From Oopsacas minuta (Eukaryota > Porifera > Hexactinellida > Lyssacinosida > Leucopsacidae): a stretch of DNA of 64,000 nucleotides. The DNA lies in the NCBI GenBank assembly GCA_024704765.1, contig JAKMXF010000044.1, forward strand, positions 522,501 to 586,500, given 5' to 3'. A model generated the notes under the pieces. The model was not told the DNA's origin and did no database searches. It saw nothing but the letters and a program-made list of their open reading frames with translations. Numbering within the stretch: the stretch's first letter is position 1; every line of letters starts with the position of its first letter. Position numbers and translations under genes: made by a program. Shown here one piece after another: positions 12,338 through 23,025 of this stretch.

Positions 12338-12760
12338 CATTGTATTGGTAAAGTAGGAATCAGGGCTGGCAAAAGCCAAGCTTAGGCTGATAGAAGGAAG
12401 GGCCCCCTCAATTCCGAAACCGTACTGTCATGTATTTGAGTTCGATTTATTAAACAGCTAATATTTCCTCAGTCAGTCACTCTCTAAATACATTTTTATC
12501 GATATTAATTGTAATTGAGTTGCGATTAATATTTACATTAATCTACTGTTTCCTCCTCGGTTCAATCACTTAACATTAATCAACCACACTGTCCCAAGTC
12601 TTATAGTAATAAGATTTGTGTATTTCTCCAACGGACTTCCAGAACTTTTTTACGAAGACTATAGCGAATTTTTGGTAAAGGTTGTGAATGAGGTCCACAA
12701 TAATTAGGATGAGAAGACTCCATTTTATTCAAGCACAGAGTTACTAAGCATCGATCTACC
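12338..12760. other. Noncoding stretch
   Basis: AT-rich sequence between the element 1 end and a retrotransposon relic. No gene, RNA or clear repeat was recognised. Confidence 0.4.
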
Positions 12761-12764
12761 GGTT

Positions 12765-12985
12765 AGTCTCCGTTTTTACTTGGTGTACCATCGGGAAGCT
12801 CGCTTACCTATAGATGTGGAGCTTTTACCTACCTCCGATGAACCCGATGCAAATGTGAATGAATTTTACGATACAATGCTAGATATATGAAGTAGAGTGA
12901 AGAAAAACGCCATGGCAAAATATCGCCTTGGCACAGAAGTACCAGAAACAAGATTATGATCGAAAGAAAACAATGCAGGTGCGTC
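12765..12985 (+). pseudogene. Decayed Ty3/Gypsy-type integrase fragment
   Basis: One frame reads FYLVYHREARLPIDVELLP, typical of the integrase C-terminal region of Gypsy-type retroelements. It continues to a stop at about 12890. After a frame change it reads ALAQKYQKQDYDRKK, the usual basic tail near the end of integrase. No long terminal repeats or other domains are seen nearby, so this is a short relic. Confidence 0.55.
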
Positions 12986-14100
12986 TCTTCACATTCTCAT
13001 TAGAATATTTTTCGATGCAATATTATCGCTTATTCTTACACATGTAGGAGTTCAACGTTGTGTTCTGGTAGAGAACTCCTACCATAAGGGACGTAAGGTT
13101 AGAGAAATTTGTCTGTCATGTCATATCTGGTTCAATCAGGACCATCTACGGCGCCAAGGATAGCACCCTTTGTCATGTAATGTACTCTTGATCGATTTAC
13201 AGCCCCGCAGGTTGATTCCTAGACAATGCTCCTTGCTTACTCCAATTTTCAAAATAATAGAGAACTAATAACTGCTATAAATGGTACTATTCTAATTCAT
13301 CTATAGGTCTAAATGTCTAAATTACTAAGTGCTACTGTTTTTCATGTGTTTTTCCTACATTTTTCACAGAGCCATTTCACTTATTTTTATCTTCAAGCGC
13401 TTCGTTATGTACTGAAACGCAGTGAATATGGTACCAGTGTTTGTATTCACTTCATTCCACCATGTCACCACTTCAGGAATCCACGTCTGGCAGTCTGCAT
13501 TTTGCATAAAACATCATTAGTATCTTCGCGATATTTTTCTTTGTCCCTACTTTCTCTAACCTCCTTACTCTAACCAAGGAGATATTGTCATTTACCTTAT
13601 ATAAAACATTCATACAAGTGACTCATTAATCATTAATCCCTGATTCATCGAGTATTTTCCCGGGCTTTTTCAGAGAGACAAATGAGTTGCGTTTGCTACA
13701 GCAAATAATCAACAATCGTTGCTACCAGATTGTTTGCGAATGCTCATAAGTTTCATCTTAATCTCCTTTTCCTGTGTGTGGAGTAGGGATGCAAATTTGT
13801 TCCTTTACCTCAATGTTAACAGATCGATAAATGCTGTCATATAGATATGTTAATGTTACACACATTTGTACATCACAAGTATATATTTATAACATCCTTG
13901 TGAATTTTAGCTATTTTTATGTCAGAGGCGACAACGAAGATGGTGCAATCCAGGAAGAGCCTACACAAGGGCAAAAACTGAACAAAAAGGGAGAGATTAT
14001 TCCACAGCAAAATAGTTTCTCTGAGAAAAACAATAATGCTAGAATCTCGAGGAACGACAGTTATTGGAGTTCATGCAAAAGATGTTAACAGTCCCCAGAA
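12986..14100. other. Noncoding stretch
   Basis: Only short open frames without recognisable domains. Nothing else is supported. Confidence 0.4.
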
Positions 14101-14111
14101 ACTTGCCGTCA

Positions 14112-14276
14112 TAGGCGTAGCTAGGGGTTTGCTAGGGGTTGTTGGTAACCCCGGCGCTATTGTCAGCAACCCCAGTTGCAACCCCTGGATTACTGCGAAT
14201 GCACGCAATTTCTGTGTTTTTGGAGTTGCTAGCAACCCCAGCGGTAACCCCAAAGAGGAAATGCTAGCTACGCTTC
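14112..14276. mobile_element. hAT-like MITE
   Basis: The ends GCGTAGCTAG and CTAGCTACGC form a short inverted pair. Inside, AGGGGTTGC-type and GCAACCCC-type blocks are also inverted. The GGCGTAGCTAG end resembles ends of hAT-type elements. Length is about 165 bp. Confidence 0.45.
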
Positions 14277-14299
14277 TGCTTGCCGTACTTCAGAAGGGA

Positions 14300-14408
14300 G
14301 CAATATGATACGATGTGCAGAGTGCAATAAATGGTTCATGAGGAATGCATACAGTTAGCGAAGACACACCCAAAGTATAAGTGGGTAGGTGACAGTTGCA
14401 AAGGATGA
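14300..14408 (+). pseudogene. PHD-finger relic of a transposon protein
   Basis: The sequence encodes IRCAECNKWF. After a one-base frame slip it reads HEECIQLAKTHPKYKW and then DSCKG, the second half of a PHD finger. One expected cysteine codon reads as glycine. The style matches the PHD tails of the transposon proteases at the left of the window. Confidence 0.45.
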
Positions 14409-15056
14409 TGAATTTGGGAGATTACCACAGCCCACGTCCCGTATTTTAGGCATTTACATATTCAAGGGACCGTCACGTTACGTCCCGTCCCGTCCCGAAA
14501 ATAAGTCACGACCCCTAGTGCAAGTATCAGGTGATATCTGTAATCACTAATACAATGATTTCCTGAAAGAAATCAACAATAACGAGTTGCATGGGAATGG
14601 GACATGTTCTATTTTCTTGTAACATTGTTGCATGAAAATTGTAATTCCTTCATCCAACAGTGTGTTGCACCGTGTATGTTGCCGTATTGCACGCAACAAG
14701 ATAGCATCATGTAAGGTGGGCTTAACACATTAATCGCAACCAATCTTTACGTGAAAATCATGTTAATTACTTGTTTATTTACGGTTAGCTAATTCGCTAC
14801 TGAAGGGGCACAACAATGATACAAGATTACAGTCAACTCCTCTTAATTGGGAACCGGTTAATCGAAAAATCTGCTTAATTGGGGCAAATCTCCAGGGACA
14901 GAATCAGCTCCATTCAAGTAAATAATACATATTTTCAGTTAATCGCGACAAACTCCGCCCAGCCTGGTAATCGAGTGAAAAAATAATTAACTCAATCAGA
15001 CGAAATTTGTCTTGATTTCAGGAAATTCTGATAAGCTTGGTAGAGGGACAAAATTT
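14409..15056. other. Noncoding stretch with repeat fragments
   Basis: A block at about 14640-14725 (GTGTATGTTGCCG, TGGGCTTAAC) resembles the short inverted-repeat element at 63525-63615. A block at 14830-15050 resembles 16243-16350 (CTTAATTGGG, TAATCGAGTGAAAA). No gene is seen. Confidence 0.4.
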
Positions 15057-15466
15057 GGTACAATTGCAGAATCTTACACCCCCCAACTTTTTTAATGTGG
15101 TCAAGAATCCCTATATGCACCGTTCAAGAACTCGTTGAGAGAAGTTGATAGAGCTAAAGAAATCCAAAATCGGATTAAAATTGACAAAGTTACGAAACAT
15201 TTACTCCCTAAGCCAAATCCTATGGGGAAAATTGTATTACTCACTATAGTCAAATTGTATTGATTTATACATTACAATTACCATAGGAATGCGCATACTG
15301 TTGATATTGCGGTTATACACGCTTGTTACTCTACTCTTTCATGTTCATTTGTTTGCTATTCAGTGTATTTCACTGCAGGTAATTCTTGTTACTTTAAAGG
15401 AAAGCTGGTTATTACATAATTCTGCCTGCAACACTAAATATACAATGCAACATTTCATTTCATATT
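15057..15466 (+). repeat. Left long terminal inverted repeat of the Merlin element
   Basis: About 410 bp, matched in reverse at 18235-18644. It contains the tract CTTACACCCCCC near the outer end. Confidence 0.9.
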
Positions 15467-15510
15467 ATGCTTGCAATTAAATTGCATCCTGTATATGAAG
15501 TCGTTCAAAC

Positions 15511-15742
15511 GTACCATACTTGCCAACTGTTCCGTTGGTTGGAGGGACACCACGATTACTCGCCCCGAATATGTGTTGACTGCCAATAAGGCTAATGTCT
15601 AGCCAAAACTTGACAAAACCCTTAATTGCCCCTCTATTTGTAGTCCAGTCTAATACAAATATGCTGCATCCGACGATGTCCCGCTCAATTAGCCCCTTCT
15701 GTCCCACATTTTATCTTCACTCATGTTGGCAAGTATGGGGTT
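15511..15742. mobile_element. MITE inside the Merlin element
   Basis: The ends ACCATACTTGCCAAC and GTTGGCAAGTATGG are inverted repeats about 230 bp apart. No coding capacity is evident. Confidence 0.5.
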
Positions 15743-16853
15743 GACACTTGCCCTGTAATACCTCGATAATGTTTAGCCAGTGCAGAGCAAAAGTATCAAG
15801 TTTTGGATACCAAATATAATACGGGTGGTATTTCTTGCCTGAACCAAATGTGTGGGGTCAAATGTCTATTATAGATAAACTTGAGCAAGTGTAGTCAGTT
15901 TGTAACTGCAACACATTCTCATTATAACGAAGTGTTCTGGACTGGTACGGAACCCGGTTACATTTCGTGATCTGCAGAATTAGGATATATGCGGAGTAAG
16001 ATCAATACTTTCAAGCTGGAGGGGGTTTGTGAATCACTTTGTTATAGCGTGAGTTTAGCCATATAATTGATGTTAGCTTATAACGGAAGTTTACAGTACA
16101 GGGCCTTATGAGGTGGTGTAACAGGTTCGGAGGTCGCTCCGAACCAATAATTAGCAATTTATATTAATGGTGAGATGTGATGAATGCTGCAACAGTAAGT
16201 TTGTGATTCCTGCGTCCCTACAATGCCAGGATTATTAGACAGTCAAATCCGCTTAATTAGGACAAATTTAGGTAATCGAGTGAAAATTAGTAACTCACTC
16301 AAGACGATTTTCTCTTGATTTAGGAAATTGTAATAAGCTAGGTACTAGGTACATCGCCTAATTTGGGATTAATATGACCAAATCAAATTCTATTTACTAG
16401 TTATCGTTATCGGAAGACAATATAACGATCCGAATGAGAAATTTATTTGATTATGGGATTATTTACATAAATTTTCTTTACAACCAACAATCACCTATAA
16501 TATGGTAATATGCTTGAGATTAAATATGAGAAGTGTGGTAAAAATATGTGGTTTCAGATTTAATTTCTATTGTATAGATTTATTGATGTGTTCATAGTTA
16601 TACCAGTATCTATTACATACAAAATTTAGTATAATTGGAATGCTGTTTGTCTGGTTACTGAGTTGAACAACAAATGGTTTAGGAAAGTGGCATGCAAACC
16701 ACTTGTAATTATTAACTATAATTAATGAATACATTCCAAACGATCATACAATGCATTTCGATCAATCTTAAGTCAAGTACAAAAGGAATATCAGGGAAAT
16801 ATAACTAACAAATTCTAATTATTCGAGTTGTGATTTCTATAATAGAATCCTTA

Positions 16854-17798
16854 ATGGCAGTTGCTCCATCGTTTCAACCTCTGCTGGTTCCTACAATATT
16901 TTCAGTTATTGAAGAAATTACCTTAATACAACTTTTTCGTAATATCACTATTGATGAAGATACTTGTATAGCATGGCTCAAAAGTAACGGACTTTTAGCT
17001 ACCGGGATGATGTGCAAATGCGGTAGAATTATGCGACCAGGAACATTTTCAGGTATTGCAGATGGAAAGGGGTGGAGGTGCCCGGAAAAGTCATGCAAAA
17101 AATTCGCTTCGATGAGGATTGGCTCATTCTTTGAAGGTGCTCATCTACCCTTAACTGAGTTGGTAGAATTTCTCTATTTCTGGGCCGATAATATGCAAAC
17201 TACTGCCTTTTTACACAAGAATCTAGGGTGGGGAGAGCATACTATAACAGACTGGAAGAACTTCCTCAGAGACCTATGTGTTGAGGAATTTTTAGTCAAT
17301 CCTCAACCAATTGGAGGGCCTGGGCATATTGTAGAAATAGATGAATCAAAGTTTGGGCATCGAAAGTATTCAAGAGGTCGTATGCTATCAGGTCAATGGG
17401 TATTTGGAGGAATAGATAGAGAGACAAAAGATGTCTTTATGATACCTGTTCAAGACAGATCGGCTGCAACATTAGTCCCTCTCATCCAGAGATATATTCT
17501 TCCGGGCACTACCATACTTTCTGACGAATGGGCATCGTATAATTCTATCCCCGCTGCAAGTTTTCAGCATCTCACCGCCAACCATAGTCTCAATTTTGTT
17601 GACCCTACTACAGGTGTACATACGCAAACAGTTGAGAGTACATGGGGTGGTGCGAAGAAACGGCTGAGGAATTGCATGACTACTAACCCCATACTATTAG
17701 ATACCCACTTATCTGAAGTTTGTTGGCAGAAGAAATATGGAGAAGCTAGATTCTCCAACCTTATCATGGAAATAAGGAAACAATATCCAGTTGTCTAA
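16854..17798 (+). CDS. Merlin/ISXO2-type DDE transposase
   Basis: Single open frame of 314 residues from the first ATG (MAVAPSFQP). A zinc ribbon comes first (MCKCGRIMRPG, then WRCPEKSCKK). The catalytic part follows: Asp in VEIDESKFGHRK, Asp in ILSDEWASY, and Glu in HTQTVESTWGGAKKRLR. This D-D-E set and the zinc ribbon are diagnostic of the IS1595/IS1016-Merlin group. The enzyme would act on the 410-bp repeats on either side. No stop or frameshift is seen, so activity is possible. Upstream 1.3 kb has no gene and contains a MITE. Confidence 0.9.
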   Translation: MAVAPSFQPLLVPTIFSVIEEITLIQLFRNITIDEDTCIAWLKSNGLLATGMMCKCGRIMRPGTFSGIADGKGWRCPEKSCKKFASMRIGSFFEGAHLPLTELVEFLYFWADNMQTTAFLHKNLGWGEHTITDWKNFLRDLCVEEFLVNPQPIGGPGHIVEIDESKFGHRKYSRGRMLSGQWVFGGIDRETKDVFMIPVQDRSAATLVPLIQRYILPGTTILSDEWASYNSIPAASFQHLTANHSLNFVDPTTGVHTQTVESTWGGAKKRLRNCMTTNPILLDTHLSEVCWQKKYGEARFSNLIMEIRKQYPVV

Positions 17799-18234
17799 CT
17801 GTACCATACTTCTGCTTTGGTGTTTCGTTTCTAGCAATACTTGTTATATTGTAGATTTGTAGTTAAAGTAGTGTATAGAAAGCTCAATACTAATTAGTTA
17901 CTCCAAATATAACTACTCCCCATAGTATTATATCCAGCCATGGGGTGTCATTTATTTAATATTCTGCCCACTATCATAAGTAGAAACCCATGAAAACTTT
18001 GTTCCAACATTACTAACGCACCTGGAGAGAAGCTGGATCATAACTATGTGATTAAATAGTACATGAATTGTTTCTAACATTGATACGAACACAAACGAAC
18101 GATCAAAATTGGTTTCCCTTGGCCTGAGTAATACAAATTAAAATACCATTTTAGGAAACAGAATATATGCAAATATATGTGTCATACCGGGAATTCGATT
18201 AACTAGGTCGAATTGTCGAGGTGCCATAGTATAA

Positions 18235-18644
18235 AATATGAAATGAAATGTTGCATTGTATATTTAGTGTTGCAGGCAGAATTATGTAATAACCAGCTTT
18301 CCTTTAAAGTAACAAGAATTACCTGCAGTGAAATACACTGAATAGCAAACAAATGAACATGAAAGAGTAGAGTAACAAGCGTGTATAACCGCAATATCAA
18401 CAGTATGCGCATTCCTATGGTAATTGTAATGTATATATCAATACAATTTGACTATAGTGAGTAATACAATTTTCCCCATAGGATTTGGCTTAGGGAGTAA
18501 ATGTTTCGTAACTTTGTCAATTTTAATCCGATTTTTGAGTTCTTTAGCTCTATCAACTTCTCTCAACGAGTTCTTGAACGGTGCATATAGGGATTCTTGA
18601 CCACATTAAAAAAGTTGGGGGGTGTAAGATTCTGCAATTGTACC
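18235..18644 (-). repeat. Right long terminal inverted repeat of the Merlin element
   Basis: Reverse complement of 15057-15466 with a few substitutions. Confidence 0.9.
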
Positions 18645-20756
18645 TTCACAATTAATTATTTATGTTGTGGGGGGTCATAATTTTGTTAGATTAGCTATAT
18701 TTCTAGCCGTGATCCTTATCCCAGTAGGCCAGCATATTTGACTTGTCTAGCCCACTTCATAACGGTGGAGGAGTACTCTGGTCTAGGACATAATATACTC
18801 AGGTATATTCCAGGATTGGGTATACAATGCTATGGGGTATGATATGGGCTTTTGGACTAAGTTTGGAATTTCGTCTGATCGGACCAAATATCCCAGATAC
18901 TTATGGTCCCGGTTGATTTTTGGTCTTATGGACTTATTATTCCTGATGTACTTACTTATTAATTCTTGTATATTTGTTGTGGACTGACGCAAAATAGGAT
19001 GAGTGTATTGATAATTAGCTACACATGCAGTGGCGTAGCACTGCTTCAAAAAGTGGTCCGGCTAGAAATAGAAACAAGCCTTGGTTGTATGGTCCAATAA
19101 ATGTACAGTTACAACATTGGGAAGTAATTAATAAAATATAAAGTAGTATCATAGTGGAAACACTAGATTCGTCAAAACAAGAATAGTCATGGTCCCGCTA
19201 AAAACCGGACAGGCTCAAAATGGTCCGGCCAAAGCCGGACCTACTCCTACGCCTATGACATGACATCTCTTTGTATAAGCCATATTAACAATGTAGTGTC
19301 CTGTAGCGAACTGTTCGTATCCAATCGAGTTTGATAAATGCATATTTACTCAAATATGTGATTTACCCGCGGTATCTCCTCTAAGTATCATTTATTCTAT
19401 CATAATATTCTCAGATTCGGTTGATGCAATGTTGCCAAGATTTACAGTGGAAACTTGTTAATACAAACACCAACGGACTATCAAAATGTGTTCACTTTAT
19501 CCGGAGTAATATCAATTGAATAACAATTGATTAGCTATTTTACACCCACCAGCTAAAATTCATGGTATCTGTCCTGTAATAGTTTTAGGTATCCAATAGA
19601 CTATACCAGTTTCACGACTTTAAGTACACTTCACAATATTGGAGTCAGAACTGGGATAGCTATATAGAAACAGTAATTTTATTATGTTAACAGTTAACTG
19701 CAATTAACTGGCAATTAACTGGCTGTTAACGCAAGCATTAGCATCCTGCGTTAAATGCGTAGTAAGACCAAAATTGGAGAATTGTGAATGTGATTTTGAG
19801 GTAGGCAAGAGTAGCTGTTGACAGCTAACAGTAAAACATTATATGATGTAAACACAGCATTCTTCCATTAATACCATCCCTATGACCTTTGTCAATATAT
19901 ATTTTTTCTTTCTATTATTAAATTATAATATCCTTCTGATAGTATTACAGCATTTAAGTTTACGTACTCCAATCCTTCCCATCTCCCCGTCCTTGGCTCC
20001 TGCATTTGAATATTGTTTTAATGTTAAACAATGAATTATCGACAGCAATCTGCCACATCGGAAGTGTTAGCTGTTTATAGATTACTTATATTCACACAAC
20101 TTCCCATTACATCCCTGTCTAAATCAGTTTTTTTATATTATTTGCATAGCCATACTGACAGGCTCTTCGTTGTATGCTGTGTACTTTGCAAACTATTTCA
20201 TCATTATTTGGTATTTCTTGATAACCTAGGATTCGAAACACAGTACAATAGTACATAGACTATAAATAATTATATTAATACTTCACAAGTTCTCCAATTT
20301 AAAGTGGAATAGAAATTTAGAACATTTTCAAAATATGTACGTATATAAAGATGTGTTAACACATCGCCAATATATACTTTTGATAAGTGAAGGGAGCTAA
20401 ACGATTGTTATTTATGGATGATCTTGAATACTGTCCTTCTGAGTGTTGTGACAGTATTTATGCAGCTTATTTGTGGTATTTTGTCACATTATTGTTCCTT
20501 TTAAAATTTAACTCTATTTCCAGCCCTGGTTGTATGCCAGTATATTTTACTGGGTTAGCTTATCGGGGGGTATAATCTGTCCCTGTCCAGATTATACCTT
20601 GGCATACTCTACCCCTAAATTATCAATAGGCGTGCCGAATTGTGAAATTGCTCTTGAATTATTATTATTACATATCATTATACAGTTCTAATATTGAATG
20701 AATACTGTTATATCCTGATAGTATAATATGAGAGGTGTTTTACTTTATAACTTAGC
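18645..20756. other. Intergenic region, no gene recognised
   Basis: Apart from the hAT-like MITE at 19028-19257, only short anonymous frames are present (for example 20031-20258 and 20387-20575). None has a recognisable domain. Confidence 0.45.
19028..19257. mobile_element. hAT-like MITE
   Basis: Starts CAGTGGCGTAG and ends CTACGCCTATG, a near-inverted pair typical of hAT-type ends. GGTCCGGC blocks inside are also inverted. Length about 230 bp, no coding sequence. Confidence 0.6.
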
Positions 20757-22313
20757 ATGAACATAAGGAACTCATGGGTGACCCTCAGCATTCTGCTATC
20801 TTTGGTGTTTATGGACTTAGTACTGTTGGCTGGGTACCTGGCTCTAATAGGACTCTCCTATCAAAAAGCTAGAGCAGGTAATCTAGAATACTATGTATAC
20901 TTAGTTGCTGATACTATATTCGCATTCATATTGGCGTTAATTCTTACTCTGACTGGAATAGTATTCGTAATGCATGAAAGGTTGGTGAAAGCTCCTAGAA
21001 AAGGAATATTGAGGGAAGATATAGAAATGATGAAACTAAATTCTAATCAGTATCTGAGTATAGACTTTATCCCATCGGATGATACTGTTATACAGGATAG
21101 CGAGGATACTGGAGCTCCTGTTGTCACAACTAATCATCAAGGAGCTCAAGCTAAATTTATCCTACACGACACACCCTTTTTATCTCAGGACCAGATGGAA
21201 AATGCTCCAGCTCTCAAACTATCTGGAGAAGGTACTCAAATCAAACCGTCTAGATTTACCATCAAAGATAATCCTGACACCGATATAACTTACAAACCGT
21301 TCGTTTTCAAACAGTTATCTCCTCTCACCATCCTCTCGTGCGTTGCTATGTACGGATCCTTTATCCTATTGCTACTGGGATTAACTTCATTCGCCTGGGC
21401 AATTGTAATAGCACAATACTATAGAGCACTATCTTATAAGATTGGATGGACGTTTGCATTTGTAGACTTTATGAGTGGTATTCTAGCGCCCTTCCTCCTC
21501 CTCTGTAGCATAACTATAGCTACATTTGTGCTGTCATACTTCACCAGACAGGAGATATCTCTCCGCTCTGCTATCAGTCCACTGCTTAATTCAGTACATC
21601 TACTAAAGCACTCAGATGGTAGTGTGTACTGGCTAGTTGGAGGGAGATTTAAGTACAATCTGTTGTATGGTAAGTACATGAGAAATTTGAATAACAAACA
21701 CCCCTGGATTGAGTCCCATTACAGTACCTGGGCTTTCTGGGTAGTTATATGTATAGCTCTAATGTTCTCATTTTCTCAGTTCATTAATCTTACTGTTATC
21801 TCAGAACGTACTTCTACTACTTGTATCACAGACTTCGATTGTTTCCTAGCCATTCATCCTTTCACATTTGAGCATATAATATGTCCGGCTGGAGGTAACG
21901 GTACTTTTGACATAACCTTTATGAGAAATAATTCTGTTGCTCGACTCCCCAATGATACTGCACTTTATTGCTTTCAGTATTTGAATTTTGGATTTGATAG
22001 CAACTTGTTTTTAGCACTCGGAAGTACCTTTGCCTTGTATCTATTCGGGATTGCGCTTTTTTACAGGATATTTAACGCTACCGCCATCTTTATTCAGATT
22101 AAGAATACCAGACTATGGTCTCTACCCCTTTTCATAATTGGGTTTGTATGTATCCTATTCGTAATAGTACTCTATTTACTAAACGGATTACACTTATTCT
22201 TATTCAATATAATACAATTCTTTGGGATCCTTCAATTATCTGTTTACTTCATGGTGATAGGAGTATTAGTCCTGGCATACTTTCATCAAGATGAAGTTAA
22301 GAAAAATGTATGA
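20757..22313 (+). CDS. Orphan polytopic membrane protein
   Basis: Single-exon protein of 518 residues that I do not recognise. About eight hydrophobic segments are visible: residues 9-31, 45-68, 187-217, 225-258, 325-350, 420-445, 455-485 and 487-510. A polar loop of over 100 residues lies between segments 2 and 3. Another loop at about 350-415 has cysteines (TTCITDFDCF, IICPAGG, YCFQY) and possible N-glycosylation sites (NGT, NNS, NDT), so it is probably extracellular. The ATG follows TTATAACTTAG by one base. A transporter or receptor role is possible, but nothing in the sequence decides it. Confidence 0.75.
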   Translation: MNIRNSWVTLSILLSLVFMDLVLLAGYLALIGLSYQKARAGNLEYYVYLVADTIFAFILALILTLTGIVFVMHERLVKAPRKGILREDIEMMKLNSNQYLSIDFIPSDDTVIQDSEDTGAPVVTTNHQGAQAKFILHDTPFLSQDQMENAPALKLSGEGTQIKPSRFTIKDNPDTDITYKPFVFKQLSPLTILSCVAMYGSFILLLLGLTSFAWAIVIAQYYRALSYKIGWTFAFVDFMSGILAPFLLLCSITIATFVLSYFTRQEISLRSAISPLLNSVHLLKHSDGSVYWLVGGRFKYNLLYGKYMRNLNNKHPWIESHYSTWAFWVVICIALMFSFSQFINLTVISERTSTTCITDFDCFLAIHPFTFEHIICPAGGNGTFDITFMRNNSVARLPNDTALYCFQYLNFGFDSNLFLALGSTFALYLFGIALFYRIFNATAIFIQIKNTRLWSLPLFIIGFVCILFVIVLYLLNGLHLFLFNIIQFFGILQLSVYFMVIGVLVLAYFHQDEVKKNV

Positions 22314-23025
22314 CATTTGATAGAGTAATATTCACAGAGAAAATTTTATCCTACTTTCTATTTGTATATGTATATTATTATATTCTTTTCTAAAGTCCAC
22401 ATCATATAGATAACATTAATCAAGTGTAATAAACCTACTTTTGTTCTATTCTTTTCAGAATAATCCAACAATTTAGTTCACCATATCTATAGAGGTAGAG
22501 TGAGTAGACACTCGCTAATCCGAACAGGGCCTATTATGCAACCTTTGGTAAATATTCTCAAATTTTCAAAAATGGCCTATTGCATGATTTCCATCTTATT
22601 CTAATGCGTACGATTACATAGTTATATAATACTATTTATTCACGCTATGTGCTAGTATATTACACATGTTTGCAGCCTTTTCATCGTTTGTACAACTTTC
22701 GATGCAATCAAAAAACAAAACTAATCCGAATGATATATTTTTGCAATTGGAAGTTTGTAACAGTGCTGTTCAATTTCGCGAGAGTTTGTACTGCATACTA
22801 TCAAATCTCAATTGTTGGCTCCTTAATACAGTAGAACAAAAATTAGTACGTATTATCTGAAGTACGTCATATCCGAATATTCTTCCTATACAATAGTACA
22901 AGAATTGATAACTATACTCCGTTCTGGAGACAGTACGTACTAACCTAGAGTACTTCTTAAGCAGAGTATGTACTAACCGAGTTCTATTGTGTTATAATTC
23001 AAATATTGTTATTACATTCTATAGT
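22314..23025. other. Intergenic region with MITE-like fragments
   Basis: Fragments such as CTCGCTAATCCGAACAGGG and TACTAACCGAGTTCTATTG resemble pieces of the pogo-like MITEs found elsewhere in the window. No gene is seen. Confidence 0.4.

Larger units (their letters stand above)
15057..18644. mobile_element. Merlin (IS1016-like) DNA transposon with 410-bp terminal inverted repeats
   Basis: Positions 15057-15466 and 18235-18644 are reverse complements with only a few differences, and both start outward with GGTACAATTGCAGAATC. They flank one open transposase gene. The near identity of the repeats argues for recent insertion. The flanks do not show the 8-9 bp duplication expected for Merlin, so the true ends may differ by a few bases. 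Confidence 0.8.

Noticed and set aside
13313-13573. Open frame rich in hydrophobic residues
   Set aside because: AT-rich noncoding DNA gives such frames often; no signal or domain pattern holds up.
15289-15480. Open frame repeated at 18203-18412 on the other strand
   Set aside because: It is simply the inside of the Merlin inverted repeats, not a gene family.
20387-20575. Short frame just upstream of the membrane protein gene
   Set aside because: The start is not ATG, there is no donor leading into the 20757 gene in phase, and no domain.
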